A stretch of DNA of 62,999 nucleotides from Ruminococcus sp. (GTDB taxonomy: Bacteria > Bacillota > Clostridia > Oscillospirales > Ruminococcaceae): contig SVNP01000014.1 in assembly GCA_015066805.1 (NCBI GenBank), positions 1 to 62,999 on the forward strand, in the 5' to 3' direction. The notes beneath the pieces are model-generated. The model did not search any database. It had not been told where the DNA came from and saw only the letters and a program-made list of their open reading frames with translations. Below, one piece after another: positions 1-7,696 of this stretch (its first letter is position 1; every line of letters starts with the position of its first letter). The translations under genes and the position numbers were made by a program.

Positions 1-135
1 TACTTCTTTGGAATTCCCAAGGGCAACAAACTCGAAGTTTATCTGCTGACCTCACCGGAAGATCTGTACGAATACCTTGCTGAGGAAAGTGAGGGGTTTT
101 GTTTGATTGCAAAAAAAGACACCCAGAACAACTGA
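1..135 (+). CDS. C-terminal end of an unknown protein (truncated by window edge)
   Basis: The first frame is open from base 1 and ends with TGA after 44 residues; the last residues are CLIAKKDTQNN. The start lies outside the window. No family is recognised. It reads into the accessory segment and precedes a strong terminator about 130 bases downstream, so it probably closes a transcription unit entering from the left. Confidence 0.5.
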   Translation, partial: YFFGIPKGNKLEVYLLTSPEDLYEYLAEESEGFCLIAKKDTQNN

Positions 136-261
136 GGTCGGGGGTTCAGAAGTCGTTACCATTGAGCAAAAAAATAAGCTCTCCAAGCAATGGAGTGCTT
201 GAAAAACCTCGTAGAATCGTGGCTTTCGGCGGTGATCAATTTCGTCACGTATTGACAATGA

Positions 262-300
262 AAAACCTCGGAAATACGTTGTTTCCGAGGTTTCTTTTTA
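262..300 (+). terminator. Intrinsic terminator
   Basis: Perfect 12-bp stem (AAACCTCGGAAA / TTTCCGAGGTTT) with a 7-base loop followed by CTTTTT. It closes the unit entering from the left edge. A related degenerate copy lies at 4421-4462. Bases 136-261 hold only short frames broken by stops (one reads KNLVESWLSAVINFVTY), which look like decayed coding sequence. Confidence 0.85.
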
Positions 301-333
301 TGTATAAAACCACTCCCCTCAAGTTGCAGATAA

Positions 334-766
334 AGAGTCACACAAAATGAAAATGTAACGATAACAGCATTGAAGAAAGTCGCAAAATGTGATATAATAG
401 AAGAAATACTATCAGAAAACGCAACCATCACAAAGTCAAAGGCAGTAAAGGTACATATTTCCGAGCGTGGAACGGATGGAAAAAGTGTGTATAGCGAAAT
501 GCTGGAAATCAAGCATACAGATTAAACTGTGCAATTTGATACATTACGACTAATTAGATTTAAAGATATGGAATCTCTTACGGAGGTTTTGCCATTGCAT
601 TGTAAAATATAAGGGGATTGACTACGAAATACTCGGCAGACAGTTACAATTGGCATTTCCTGATGTACCATTAACGGAAGTACAAAAAGAAGTACTGAAT
701 CAGTTTGTAAAAGACTGCAAGGATCAGTATGGTATTGATATTTTGATTACGGTTGTAACTAATTGA
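334..766 (+). pseudogene. Decayed open frame(s), in-frame stop plus frameshift
   Basis: From about 334 to 525 one frame reads as plausible protein (it contains KKVAKCDIIEEILSEN and ends KHTD-stop) but has no convincing start. The same frame continues after the stop (529-610, containing RFKDMESLTEVLPLHCKI). Near 605-612 sense shifts by one base to a frame that stays open to TGA 764-766 (YKGIDYEILGRQLQ ... LITVVTN). I read this as one or two degenerate genes rather than working ones. No family recognised. It directly precedes the gene at 789. Confidence 0.4.
370..398 (+). promoter_or_regulatory. Sigma-A-like promoter (possible)
   Basis: TTGAAG (370-375), 17-base spacer, TATAAT (393-398). Spacing and -10 are consensus. 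It lies inside the degenerate frame described at 334-766, so it may be chance, or it may drive the gene at 789 and the paralogue array behind it through a long untranslated leader. Confidence 0.4.
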
Positions 767-788
767 AACATCGAAGATGGGAGTAACT

Positions 789-1844
789 ATGAAACAGAAA
801 TTGCAGGATTGCTTTCAAAAAAGAATTCCGTTGTCATTGCTTCAAAAAAATGGGATGATCTATTTCCAACTACAGATCGCCGTTGCCTGTGAAGATGGGT
901 ATCGTGCAGGAACATACTGTGAATTCTTTAAAACAGAAGCATCTCAAGCCAAAAGTCAGATCGGGGATTTCACTTTAAAGTTGATCCATTACTTTCATCA
1001 GCTCAGTGATCTGTCGTTAGCAGAATTTCAACAGTTGACGCATCTGCATATTGATGAGTATAGCGACCAAATGATAAATAAACGAGTTGAATTCATGGGA
1101 GCAAAAAACGTTGAGGATCTGCGTCGCAATTACGACGGTTGCTATATCGAATACGAAACTTCCACACAAAAATACAATTTTGGTTTGTCTTTTGTATATC
1201 GAGAAGGCAGAAAATATTGGAATGATAGTTCGCCTTCTACCGGAGAAAAAGGTATCCTCACTTTTGATGTGCCGCTTGAATTTGATGATGGCATCACACC
1301 CGAACGACTGGGATGGATGGTGCTTGAGGCATTTGAACGAAGCAGGAAAATGGCAGCCCGGATGTCAGGTGACTTTTACCCCGCCAAAATAATTGAATTG
1401 TTGGATGGATCTGTTGTGGAAGTTTCAGCACCACAAGACCGACATTTTGCGGATTTTGAAGATGGCGGCGTTGGCGAGTTGTACCAAGTTTATTCGTATC
1501 TGGCCAAAGAGGGCGCAGATTCTTCAGCAGACTTTTATTTGAGTGTGGCACCGGAAATATACGATACTTTGACCTGTGCAAATATTCGCTCAGCGTGGGA
1601 AAATACATACGGACAAGCCGACTGCGTTGATGTTTGTGAAGTCAATTACGGCATTTATACCGTGAGAGCTGAAATAAAGAACAAGCAAGTGCATCGCATT
1701 GCTTATTTTACAGCGTTGAGTGACGGAATGCTCTTGGAATGCTGCATGAATTTACCTCAGCCAAACCGAAGAAAAAAGCTGGATGAAATCTTGCCTGCCA
1801 TTTTTGAGAAATTTGCCATAGGATGCAAGTTTGTAAAACCATGA
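789..1844 (+). CDS. Unknown 351-residue protein in putative immunity cluster
   Basis: Start chosen at ATG 789, five bases after GGGAG; an in-frame ATG at 777 overlaps that site. The protein is acidic and soluble-looking, without signal peptide or membrane segments. The N-terminal third (FFKTEASQAKSQIGDF, LTHLHIDEYSDQM) and the C-terminal part (MNLPQPNRRKKLDEILPAIFEK) look like separate alpha/beta units. No family is recognised. It precedes three small paralogues and a YwqG-family gene, a neighbourhood typical of immunity or antitoxin-like genes in polymorphic-toxin loci; that role is inferred only from context. Confidence 0.7.
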   Translation: MKQKLQDCFQKRIPLSLLQKNGMIYFQLQIAVACEDGYRAGTYCEFFKTEASQAKSQIGDFTLKLIHYFHQLSDLSLAEFQQLTHLHIDEYSDQMINKRVEFMGAKNVEDLRRNYDGCYIEYETSTQKYNFGLSFVYREGRKYWNDSSPSTGEKGILTFDVPLEFDDGITPERLGWMVLEAFERSRKMAARMSGDFYPAKIIELLDGSVVEVSAPQDRHFADFEDGGVGELYQVYSYLAKEGADSSADFYLSVAPEIYDTLTCANIRSAWENTYGQADCVDVCEVNYGIYTVRAEIKNKQVHRIAYFTALSDGMLLECCMNLPQPNRRKKLDEILPAIFEKFAIGCKFVKP

Positions 1845-2026
1845 TTACGTCCCTTGAAAAACGGGCTTTATAAACCATGAATGTAACGAAACAAAGCATC
1901 CTGCAGCTCGGCTAATGAAGCGTAAGAACGGCGATTGGTTTCTTCAATCAATCTGTACCAGTAATGCAAATCATTCATTTATGGTATCTGTTATGAAACG
2001 TTGCATGAGAAAGGGTGTCATGTTAT

Positions 2027-2395
2027 ATGGGAAAAAAGGACGATCTTACCTTGTTGATGGAAGCATTGAAGAAACGAGAAGAGATTCTGCAAAAGGGACA
2101 ATCTGTATCAAAATACAATCACTATTTTGATAGGATGATGCAGTACGCAAAACAACTCATAGAGGCAAATCGGCAGGACGAAATAGCACCTCTCTTAGAA
2201 TCCGACAGTATATCCATCCGTTTTGATGTTGCAGGGTTACTTTTTCGCTATTACCCCGATAAATGCACACGGATATTTGAAGAAATCAGTCAGATGTCGG
2301 TACAAACCGGCTTGCCGAAGTATCTTGGTAATGTGAGGCTAGATTCTAAATTAATCTTGGAAAGATTAGCCACAGATGAAGGTTTTCTAAGGTGA
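2027..2395 (+). CDS. Small helical-repeat-like protein, paralogue 1 of 3
   Basis: 122 residues from ATG 2027; a GTG at 2015 is in frame, but ATG 2027 aligns with the start of paralogue 3 and follows AGAAAGGG. The core is LLMEALKKREEILQKGQSVS, then KYNHYFDRM, a helical AKQLIEA segment and SISIRFDVAGLLFRYYPDKC. The pattern (short helices, R-x-D-V/I-A-x-x-L-F) recalls HEAT-like DUF2019-type small proteins, a weak match by eye. Bases 2039-2232 are nearly identical to 2955-3148. The C-terminus after about residue 95 is unlike its sisters. Function unknown; immunity-like by neighbourhood. Confidence 0.7.
   Translation: MGKKDDLTLLMEALKKREEILQKGQSVSKYNHYFDRMMQYAKQLIEANRQDEIAPLLESDSISIRFDVAGLLFRYYPDKCTRIFEEISQMSVQTGLPKYLGNVRLDSKLILERLATDEGFLR
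2039..2232 (+). repeat. Direct repeat, copy 1 (194 bp, paired with 2955-3148)
   Basis: Aligning by eye with an offset of 916 bases gives 6 mismatches in 194 positions and no gaps. The repeat covers most of the N-terminal coding part of paralogues 1 and 3, while flanks and C-termini differ. This points to recent duplication or gene conversion within the array. Confidence 0.9.
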
Positions 2396-2460
2396 AAAAC
2401 TGTTTGGTTGCAGATCAAATGAAATGGTTTGGATACCCAATTGATTGAAGGAGAACCATA

Positions 2461-2823
2461 ATGAATAATGTGGATTACGTTGTCAAAGTGCTGGAATGCT
2501 GTCGTAAACGAGAGGACAATTTGCGAAACGGTGAATCTGTCGGCAAATACAATTTGTATTTTGACCGCATGAGAAAATATGCCCGAAAACTGATTGATGA
2601 GAACGGTCAGGAAGCGTTATTGCCTTATTTAGAGAACGAAAGCATTTCTGTTCGAAGTGATATCGCCGGTTTGTTATTCCATTGTTACCCTGAACAGTGT
2701 ACACAAGTTTTGCAGGAAATTGCTGCTATGACACCGCAGAATGGACTGCCGAAGTGTTTTATCAGAGTTGTTGTTACGGCTAGGGACACACTGAAATACG
2801 GTGTGCATACGAATTTCCCATAA
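2461..2823 (+). CDS. Small helical-repeat-like protein, paralogue 2 of 3
   Basis: 120 residues; ATG follows GGAGA (AAGGAGAACCATA). It shares the family pattern: KxREDNLRNGESVGKYNLYFDRM, ARKLIDENGQ, ENESISVRSDIAGLLFHCYPEQC, then an MTPQNGLPKCF segment. DNA is diverged from copies 1 and 3, so it is an older paralogue. Its end (NFP-stop followed by AAACACCTATTA) matches bases after the stop of paralogue 3, showing the third gene lost the common C-terminal tail through an earlier stop. Function unknown; HEAT-like or DUF2019-like at low confidence. Confidence 0.75.
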   Translation: MNNVDYVVKVLECCRKREDNLRNGESVGKYNLYFDRMRKYARKLIDENGQEALLPYLENESISVRSDIAGLLFHCYPEQCTQVLQEIAAMTPQNGLPKCFIRVVVTARDTLKYGVHTNFP

Positions 2824-2942
2824 ACACCTATTATCATCTCGGTACTGTGTTATGACAAGCGGCCTGCATACGAGAATGAAAGATTCTTACTTTCTTTAAC
2901 CCGAAATAACATGATTTCTGTTTGTCGGAGGTTACATCAAAT

Positions 2943-3296
2943 ATGACTCTCAAAGACGATCTTACCTTGCTGATGGAAGCATTGAAGAAACGAGAAGAGA
3001 TTCTGCAAAAGGGACAATCTGTATCAAAATACAATCACTATTTTGATAGGATGATACAGTACGCAAAACAACTCATAGAGGCAAATCGGCAGGACGAAAT
3101 AGCTCCTTTCTTAGAATCCGACAGTATATCCATCCGTTACGATGTTGCGTGTATTTTGTTTCACCATTATCCGGATTTGTGTACACAGGTGCTGCGGGAA
3201 ATCGCTGACATGACGTTTGAAAACGGTATGCCGAAATACTTGGCTATAATTTCTACTGGCGCAAGATGTACTTTGGAATATGGGATTCCACTATAA
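2943..3296 (+). CDS. Small helical-repeat-like protein, paralogue 3 of 3
   Basis: 117 residues from ATG 2943, preceded by GGAGG at 2927-2931; a TTG at 2922 is in frame but lies ahead of the ribosome site. Residues 5-69 are almost identical to paralogue 1 because of the 194-bp DNA repeat. The C-terminal half (YPDLCTQVLREIADM, ENGMPKYL) follows paralogue 2 instead, so the gene looks like a mosaic of its neighbours. Bases 3297-3345 after the stop resemble the 3' end of paralogue 2. Function unknown. Confidence 0.75.
   Translation: MTLKDDLTLLMEALKKREEILQKGQSVSKYNHYFDRMIQYAKQLIEANRQDEIAPFLESDSISIRYDVACILFHHYPDLCTQVLREIADMTFENGMPKYLAIISTGARCTLEYGIPL
2955..3148 (+). repeat. Direct repeat, copy 2 (paired with 2039-2232)
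   Basis: Second copy of the 194-bp near-identical block: 6 substitutions, no gaps, offset 916. It holds the N-terminal two thirds of paralogue 3. Confidence 0.9.
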
Positions 3297-3364
3297 ATCA
3301 TAGGAATCCGCATAGATACGCATTTACCATAAACACCTATTACCCTTGAAACGGAGGCCTCAAA

Positions 3365-4198
3365 ATGAATCACGAATTGCAACAGCAATTATTGAAAATT
3401 GCCCGCAATGAGATCCGTATTTCTTACAGCGCAGAAGAAGCGATTGCTCTGTGCAGCAGTAAAATTGGCGGGAATCCTGCGGTACCTGTCGATTTTATCT
3501 GGCCTATGTACACGGATGAGGACGGCACATCCCGACCGCTTTCATTTATGGCGCAGATCAATCTGAAGGAAACTGCGAAATATGATAAGGAAGGTTTGCT
3601 GCCGAAAAAAGGCATTTTGAGCTTTTTCTATGATTTATACGCCATGCCATGGGGCTTTGATCCAAAGGATAAGGGTGCTGCCCGCATTTACTATTTCTCC
3701 GATGAAACAGAGCTGATTTCTATGGATGCACCCGAACAGCCGGAAGAGGAAACGGAAATTCCTGCACTTGCTGTTGCCTTTGAAGAGCATATCAGTTTAC
3801 CATACCCTGAAAATCTCTATGATGCTGATTTTGATTGGGATGAATATGAGGAGTGCTGTGAGGATTTGGGCTATGAATCGGATGAAATGGGCGATGTGAC
3901 AAAGCTGCTGGGGTTCCCCGATGTGATACAATCGCCCATGGAAACGGAGTGTGAAGCAGTTACCAGAGGATATCGTCAAGGCTGCCCCGAGGATGATGCA
4001 AGAATTCCCGATGCGGAAAAAGCAGATATCAAGGCCAAAGCATCCCAATGGATCTTACTTTTTCAGATGGGAACCATTCCCACAGATGAAGGCGAGATCA
4101 TGTTCGGTGATTGCGGACATCTGTATTTTTGGATCAAAAAAATCGATTTGCAACATTGCTGTTTTGATCGTGTGTGGTGCATCTTGCAGTGTGGTTGA
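3365..4198 (+). CDS. DUF1963 / YwqG family protein
   Basis: 277 residues; ATG follows ACGGAGGCCTCAAA. YwqG hallmarks are visible: SKIGGNPAVPVDFIWP near residue 40, PLSFMAQINLKE, a GILSFFYD segment near 85, a second-half QWILLFQMGT strand and the family C-terminal signature GHLYFWIKK ... FDRVWCILQC. Length fits the family. YwqG/DUF1963 proteins occur in poly-immunity loci and are proposed immunity proteins of polymorphic toxins (established for the family by comparative genomics); here that is inferred from family plus context. Cytosolic, no signal peptide. Last gene of the plus-strand array. Confidence 0.88.
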   Translation: MNHELQQQLLKIARNEIRISYSAEEAIALCSSKIGGNPAVPVDFIWPMYTDEDGTSRPLSFMAQINLKETAKYDKEGLLPKKGILSFFYDLYAMPWGFDPKDKGAARIYYFSDETELISMDAPEQPEEETEIPALAVAFEEHISLPYPENLYDADFDWDEYEECCEDLGYESDEMGDVTKLLGFPDVIQSPMETECEAVTRGYRQGCPEDDARIPDAEKADIKAKASQWILLFQMGTIPTDEGEIMFGDCGHLYFWIKKIDLQHCCFDRVWCILQCG

Positions 4199-4278
4199 CA
4201 AATCCATCCAACGATGCTGCAATAATTACGGAGAGGAACCCTCTCTCACATAGGCAATTTTCATATTGAGCCGCATGG

Positions 4279-4345
4279 CTCGTACATATCATACTTTTCG
4301 CTAGGGCACAGATTGCTGTGTCCGGTTTGGTGTGATGTGTACGAG
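4279..4345 (+). other. Two-stem hairpin element in intergenic DNA
   Basis: Outer arms CTCGTACATATCA (4279-4291) and TGATGTGTACGAG (4333-4345) pair with one mismatch; inside lies a second stem GGCACAG/CTGTGTCC near 4305-4323. CTATTTTTG follows, so it may be an elaborate terminator for the array, or a structured RNA or cassette end. The 379 bases 4199-4577 hold no gene, only this element and the two hairpins listed next. Confidence 0.5.
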
Positions 4346-4420
4346 TCTATTTTTGTTGCACAATCAAAGCCGGGTTGCTTTTTGCCTTTCTCAGCAAAAG
4401 ATAATGGAGGGATTTGTGCT

Positions 4421-4462
4421 CTCGGAAATACGCTGTTTCCGGGGGGGGGTCTTTTATGTATG
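4421..4462 (+). repeat. Degenerate copy of the terminator at 262-300
   Basis: CTCGGAAATACGCTGTTTCCG followed by a run of nine G and TCTTTTATGTATG closely matches the terminator and its flank at 266-305 (CTCGGAAATACGTTGTTTCCG ... TTTTTATGTAT). The two copies bracket the putative immunity array, as expected from duplication or recombination at its edges. Confidence 0.7.
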
Positions 4463-4508
4463 CAATGAAATGTCGCAGCTTCATATCCTGTCAGCAACTT
4501 GTAAAAGC

Positions 4509-4550
4509 AACCGTCCCGGAAGTGTGTTCTTCTGGGACGGTTTTCCTTTG
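4509..4550 (+). terminator. Bidirectional intrinsic terminator
   Basis: AACCGTCCC / GGGACGGTT stem extended by GAAG/CTTC, followed by TTTTCCTTT on the plus strand and preceded by an A-rich run. It sits between the plus-strand array and the convergent dockerin gene ending at 4578. Confidence 0.75.
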
Positions 4551-4577
4551 TAAATTGTTGTATTCATCCAGCGGGTT

Positions 4578-5678
4578 CTAAGACTCATTTATCAGTTGAT
4601 CGAAGGTGATGTCGGTATTGCCCATGATGATGTATTGATTATAATATTGTGCGATCAGGATCGCATCCAAAGTATCTATTAATGCATCGTTGTTGACATC
4701 GGCACGCACCAATTCCTCCGTAGTCAATCGAGTCTCTCCGGTTAGACTATAACAGTACTCCTGCAAGGCTGCCAAGGCATCCACAGTATCTACTGTGTCA
4801 TCTGCTACGATATCACCTAAATCATAATCATAAAGTCCGCGTATTGTTGCCGTGGTAGTATAATAATATTCGGCATTCGGTAGATACTGTCCTGCAATCC
4901 AAGCATATCGTACACCGGGATATGCAGAAAGCTCTTCACAAAGGGCAATGGCTTCCTCCAAGGTGATTTCTGCATTTTGGTCAGCAAAGCGCATATAATG
5001 CACCCACACATCCAAGCAGTCACCATTTCCTTTTTCACGAGAAACCAGTTCGTATTCGGTGACATTTTCCAGTGCTGTGGTATCAAATCCCCATGCCTCT
5101 GCCATGATATAAATATCGGTTTCTGCACCATAGAATCCGCCATAGGTATACTGCCAAGATGTCAATACACCGATGGGCGTACAAAGGCTTTGATCTTCCA
5201 GAGCCACAGCCAAATCAGAATCATGGGTACAAAGAATATAAATATTTTCCGTATGTAGTGCATAAATGGCCGGCAGTTCCATGGTTATGGTATAGTCATC
5301 ATCAGTGGGATTACTCTGATTCAGCACTGTCAGCATTTCTTCGTAGGAGCGAATCGGCACATCGTTATTGGTTGCTTTATCCGCAAGTGCCAGTGTAAAA
5401 TCTCCAATCGCTGCACCATCCAACAGAGAAACATCCTCACAATATACAGCGATGCCTTCCACTTCTTCCCATGTGTACTTTGTCACCATTTCGCCTTCCA
5501 CTTCGCCCTCCGGAGGATTAATGGCACTTATGCTGGGGTGGGCTTGGGTGTAATACAGATCTTCCATCAAGCAAACCAGGTCATTATCCGATTGGGAAGC
5601 AGCCGAGCCGACCATACTGCACTGTGCCGCCATTAGAATTGTAACAGAGGCAACCTGCATTCTTCTCATTTTTCCCAT
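4578..5678 (-). CDS. Secreted dockerin protein of unknown function
   Basis: 366 residues from ATG 5678, preceded by AAAGGTGGAG; a GTG at 5690 overlaps that site. Residues 1-30 form a signal peptide (basic KMRRMQ, hydrophobic stretch, Ala-rich cleavage region). Residues about 35-275 are acidic and match no catalytic family I recognise. A type I dockerin occupies about 285-355: repeat 1 D-I-V-A-D-D-T-V-D-T-V-D and repeat 2 D-V-N-N-D-A-L-I-D-T-L-D give Asp at positions 1, 5, 9 and 12 of each Ca2+ loop (repeat 1 has Val for Asn at position 3). Likely bound to a cohesin scaffold at the cell surface; whether structural, regulatory or enzymatic cannot be read. Confidence 0.8.
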   Translation of the reverse strand: MGKMRRMQVASVTILMAAQCSMVGSAASQSDNDLVCLMEDLYYTQAHPSISAINPPEGEVEGEMVTKYTWEEVEGIAVYCEDVSLLDGAAIGDFTLALADKATNNDVPIRSYEEMLTVLNQSNPTDDDYTITMELPAIYALHTENIYILCTHDSDLAVALEDQSLCTPIGVLTSWQYTYGGFYGAETDIYIMAEAWGFDTTALENVTEYELVSREKGNGDCLDVWVHYMRFADQNAEITLEEAIALCEELSAYPGVRYAWIAGQYLPNAEYYYTTTATIRGLYDYDLGDIVADDTVDTVDALAALQEYCYSLTGETRLTTEELVRADVNNDALIDTLDAILIAQYYNQYIIMGNTDITFDQLINES

Positions 5679-5823
5679 AGAAAACTCCACCTTTGATTTG
5701 TTTATAGTTTAGTGTGGGTGGGCTTTCGCCCTCGTACAAATGGTTTACCAAAGGTTGTGCACATTTCTTAGCACATTGGTTTTACCCCCCCTTGAAGCAC
5801 GGATACATTTACCTTTCGATTTC

Positions 5824-5852
5824 ATTGTATCATGTGTAATTATAAGTGTCAA
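5824..5852 (-). promoter_or_regulatory. Sigma-A promoter of the dockerin gene
   Basis: Minus-strand TTGACA (5852-5847), 17-base spacer, TACAAT (5829-5824). It leaves a leader of about 140 bases before ATG 5678. Confidence 0.75.
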
Positions 5853-5867
5853 GTATTTATGTGATAT

Positions 5868-5902
5868 TTGGCACGAACGACGCAACTTTGGCACGAACGA
5901 CG
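5868..5902 (+). repeat. Short tandem repeat TTGGCACGAACGACG x2
   Basis: The 15-base unit occurs at 5868-5882 and 5888-5902, period 20, upstream of the dockerin promoter. The 406 bases 5679-6084 hold no gene: only that promoter, this repeat, a hairpin at 6005-6033 (AATAGAGGGAT / ATCCCTCTATT) and the terminator at 6048. The pair could bind a dimeric regulator or be slippage. Confidence 0.5.
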
Positions 5903-6047
5903 ACGAGAAGCCCTTGCAGTCGTTCTGAATGCATATGAAATGGTGGGCGAGGCAAGGTTCAAAACAATCTTTTGGATACTCACGTTTTTCATCATTTCTC
6001 TCGTAATAGAGGGATTCTTTTCATCCCTCTATTGCAATTGCAAAGCA

Positions 6048-6086
6048 AACGCTCCCGGAGCAAAGTCTTCCGGGAGCGTTATTTTT
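6048..6086 (-). terminator. Terminator of the ABC-2 exporter operon
   Basis: Perfect 12-bp stem AACGCTCCCGGA / TCCGGGAGCGTT, loop of 9, flanked by T-rich sequence on both strands. It directly abuts the TAA of the last permease gene. Confidence 0.85.
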
Positions 6087-6888
6087 ATGATCCTGTTCCG
6101 CTGTATCGGGTTGCGCCATACATCCAGAACTTGTAGCTGCAGAAGAAAAACACCAGTGCAATCACGGGAGAAAGCCATGAAAGCAGCGGTACCTCTTGCG
6201 GGCGGAGAATCACAATACTGGGATAGTACGCAATAAATGCAATAGGCATTACAAATGTAAAGAGAAAACGAAACACAGGGCTGAAAATGGTTACGGGATA
6301 TTTTGCATAATCCTTAAAGCGTGTTACCAGATCCAGCACATAAAAAGAATTCTGGATCCAGAAGCAGGTAGCCGCTGCGGCATTCTGCAACGCGATCATG
6401 ATCAGGGAAGCGGAAAAAAGAAAGATCATCAGCTTCAGCAGCATCAGGGGAGTAAAGCCCAGCCCCAGTTTGCTCCAGGCATAGGCAATGGTGCCGATGC
6501 CAAAAGCAAACTGTCCCAAGCCTTTGATGTCAAATACTTCGGATTGATAGTAGAAAAACAGATTGATGGGGCGGAAGCAATACTTGATAAAATCGCCGGA
6601 ATACACATAGGAACGCAGACTCCAGTTATTATCAAAGAAGCATTGCACCGGTGTCAGGGATACCAGAGAGAATCCGTACAAAAAGAGCATTTCGTAATAA
6701 TTCCAGCCTGCTACCGAAGGAAAATTGCGGAACAGGATCCAGAAGCTGATAAAGCCTGCAATGTTGGTGCAGATCATACCGATGGTGGAGATGATAAAAT
6801 CCGCACGGTAGCTCATTTTGCTTTTCAGATCCTGTGCCAGAATTTTGGCGTAGATCCGCAGGTAGAAGCCGGGGGTTTTTCTTTTCAT
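6085..6888 (-). CDS. ABC-2 family transporter permease (subunit 2)
   Basis: 267 residues with about six hydrophobic membrane segments (for example IGMICTNIAGFISFWILF near 35-52 and a C-terminal PVIALVFFFCSYKFWM). Pattern and length fit ABC-2 type permeases of the PF06182/COG3694 class, which pair with a second permease and an ATPase. Overall topology supports an exporter in the cytoplasmic membrane; the substrate is unknown. Four bases after the first permease gene, so translationally close; a terminator follows immediately. Confidence 0.85.
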   Translation of the reverse strand: MKRKTPGFYLRIYAKILAQDLKSKMSYRADFIISTIGMICTNIAGFISFWILFRNFPSVAGWNYYEMLFLYGFSLVSLTPVQCFFDNNWSLRSYVYSGDFIKYCFRPINLFFYYQSEVFDIKGLGQFAFGIGTIAYAWSKLGLGFTPLMLLKLMIFLFSASLIMIALQNAAAATCFWIQNSFYVLDLVTRFKDYAKYPVTIFSPVFRFLFTFVMPIAFIAYYPSIVILRPQEVPLLSWLSPVIALVFFFCSYKFWMYGATRYSGTGS

Positions 6889-6892
6889 ATCA

Positions 6893-7696
6893 TCAACCTC
6901 CGTTCACGGTGATCTGCCGCAGAGAAACCCGCCAGAACAGATTACTGATGGCTGCCATGGCAATGCACCAGAATAACTGGATGCCTAACGTTGTCAGCAA
7001 GGTCTGCGGTTGAGGGTCACTCTCCAGCAGGACAGAAAGGGGTGCGTTATAAATGGAGCAGAAGGGCAGATAGCCTGCAATGGTTTTCAGCGGCTCCGGG
7101 AAAAACGCAACGGGGATGGTAGCACCCGAAAGCAGCATGACCACGACCTGCTTCATAATGTTGATGCCCCAGATGGATTCGGTATACAGACAAATGGTGC
7201 CCACCAGAAAATCTATGCTGTAATTGATGGATACTGCCATCATAACGGATATAACAAAAAACAGCAGGTTCAGACCAAGATGGATGGCACCGTGGGTAAC
7301 AACCGCAACCACAATAAATGTGGGCAGAAAGGTAAAGAAAAACTGCGTGACAAAAGTACCCGAGTATGACCAGAACATAAATCGGCGGTAGGGCATGGGC
7401 TTCAGCAGATCCAGTACGATTTTACCGGATTGAATACCCCTGCCCATTTCCCATACGATGTACATTTCCATAAACTGGAACAATGCAGTTGCCAGTACCA
7501 GATAGATCAACGTATCGGAAAAGGTCATGCCGTTGACCACATCGGTACCTGCGGAAGCGTAAATGGCCTTCCACAAAAAGTATACAATGATCAGATACAG
7601 CAGATTACCCGCAACGATCACCAAAGTACCCAGCCGGAATTGCAGAGATTCGATGATACCGGCACGAGTCAGGGTCAGAAACTTTTTGAGCTTCAT
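6893..7696 (-). CDS. ABC-2 family transporter permease (subunit 1)
   Basis: 267 residues, six predicted membrane spans beginning with LGTLVIVAGNLLYLIIVYFL, and a central cytosolic WEMGRGIQSGKIVLDLLKP stretch typical of COG4587-type permeases (I/V-x-x-G-x-I/L-x-x-x-L-x-x-P). Its ATG overlaps the stop of the ATPase gene by four bases. With the second permease it should form the heterodimeric channel. Substrate unknown; relatives are annotated as drug or metabolite exporters, which cannot be decided here. Confidence 0.87.
   Translation of the reverse strand: MKLKKFLTLTRAGIIESLQFRLGTLVIVAGNLLYLIIVYFLWKAIYASAGTDVVNGMTFSDTLIYLVLATALFQFMEMYIVWEMGRGIQSGKIVLDLLKPMPYRRFMFWSYSGTFVTQFFFTFLPTFIVVAVVTHGAIHLGLNLLFFVISVMMAVSINYSIDFLVGTICLYTESIWGINIMKQVVVMLLSGATIPVAFFPEPLKTIAGYLPFCSIYNAPLSVLLESDPQPQTLLTTLGIQLFWCIAMAAISNLFWRVSLRQITVNGG

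Noticed and set aside
1915-2130. 71-codon plus-strand frame before paralogue 1
   Set aside because: It overlaps the supported paralogue in another frame, with no ribosome site and no coherent sequence.
5868-5902. CRISPR-like repeat
   Set aside because: Only two copies of a 15-base unit with a five-base gap; no array or cas genes anywhere in the window.
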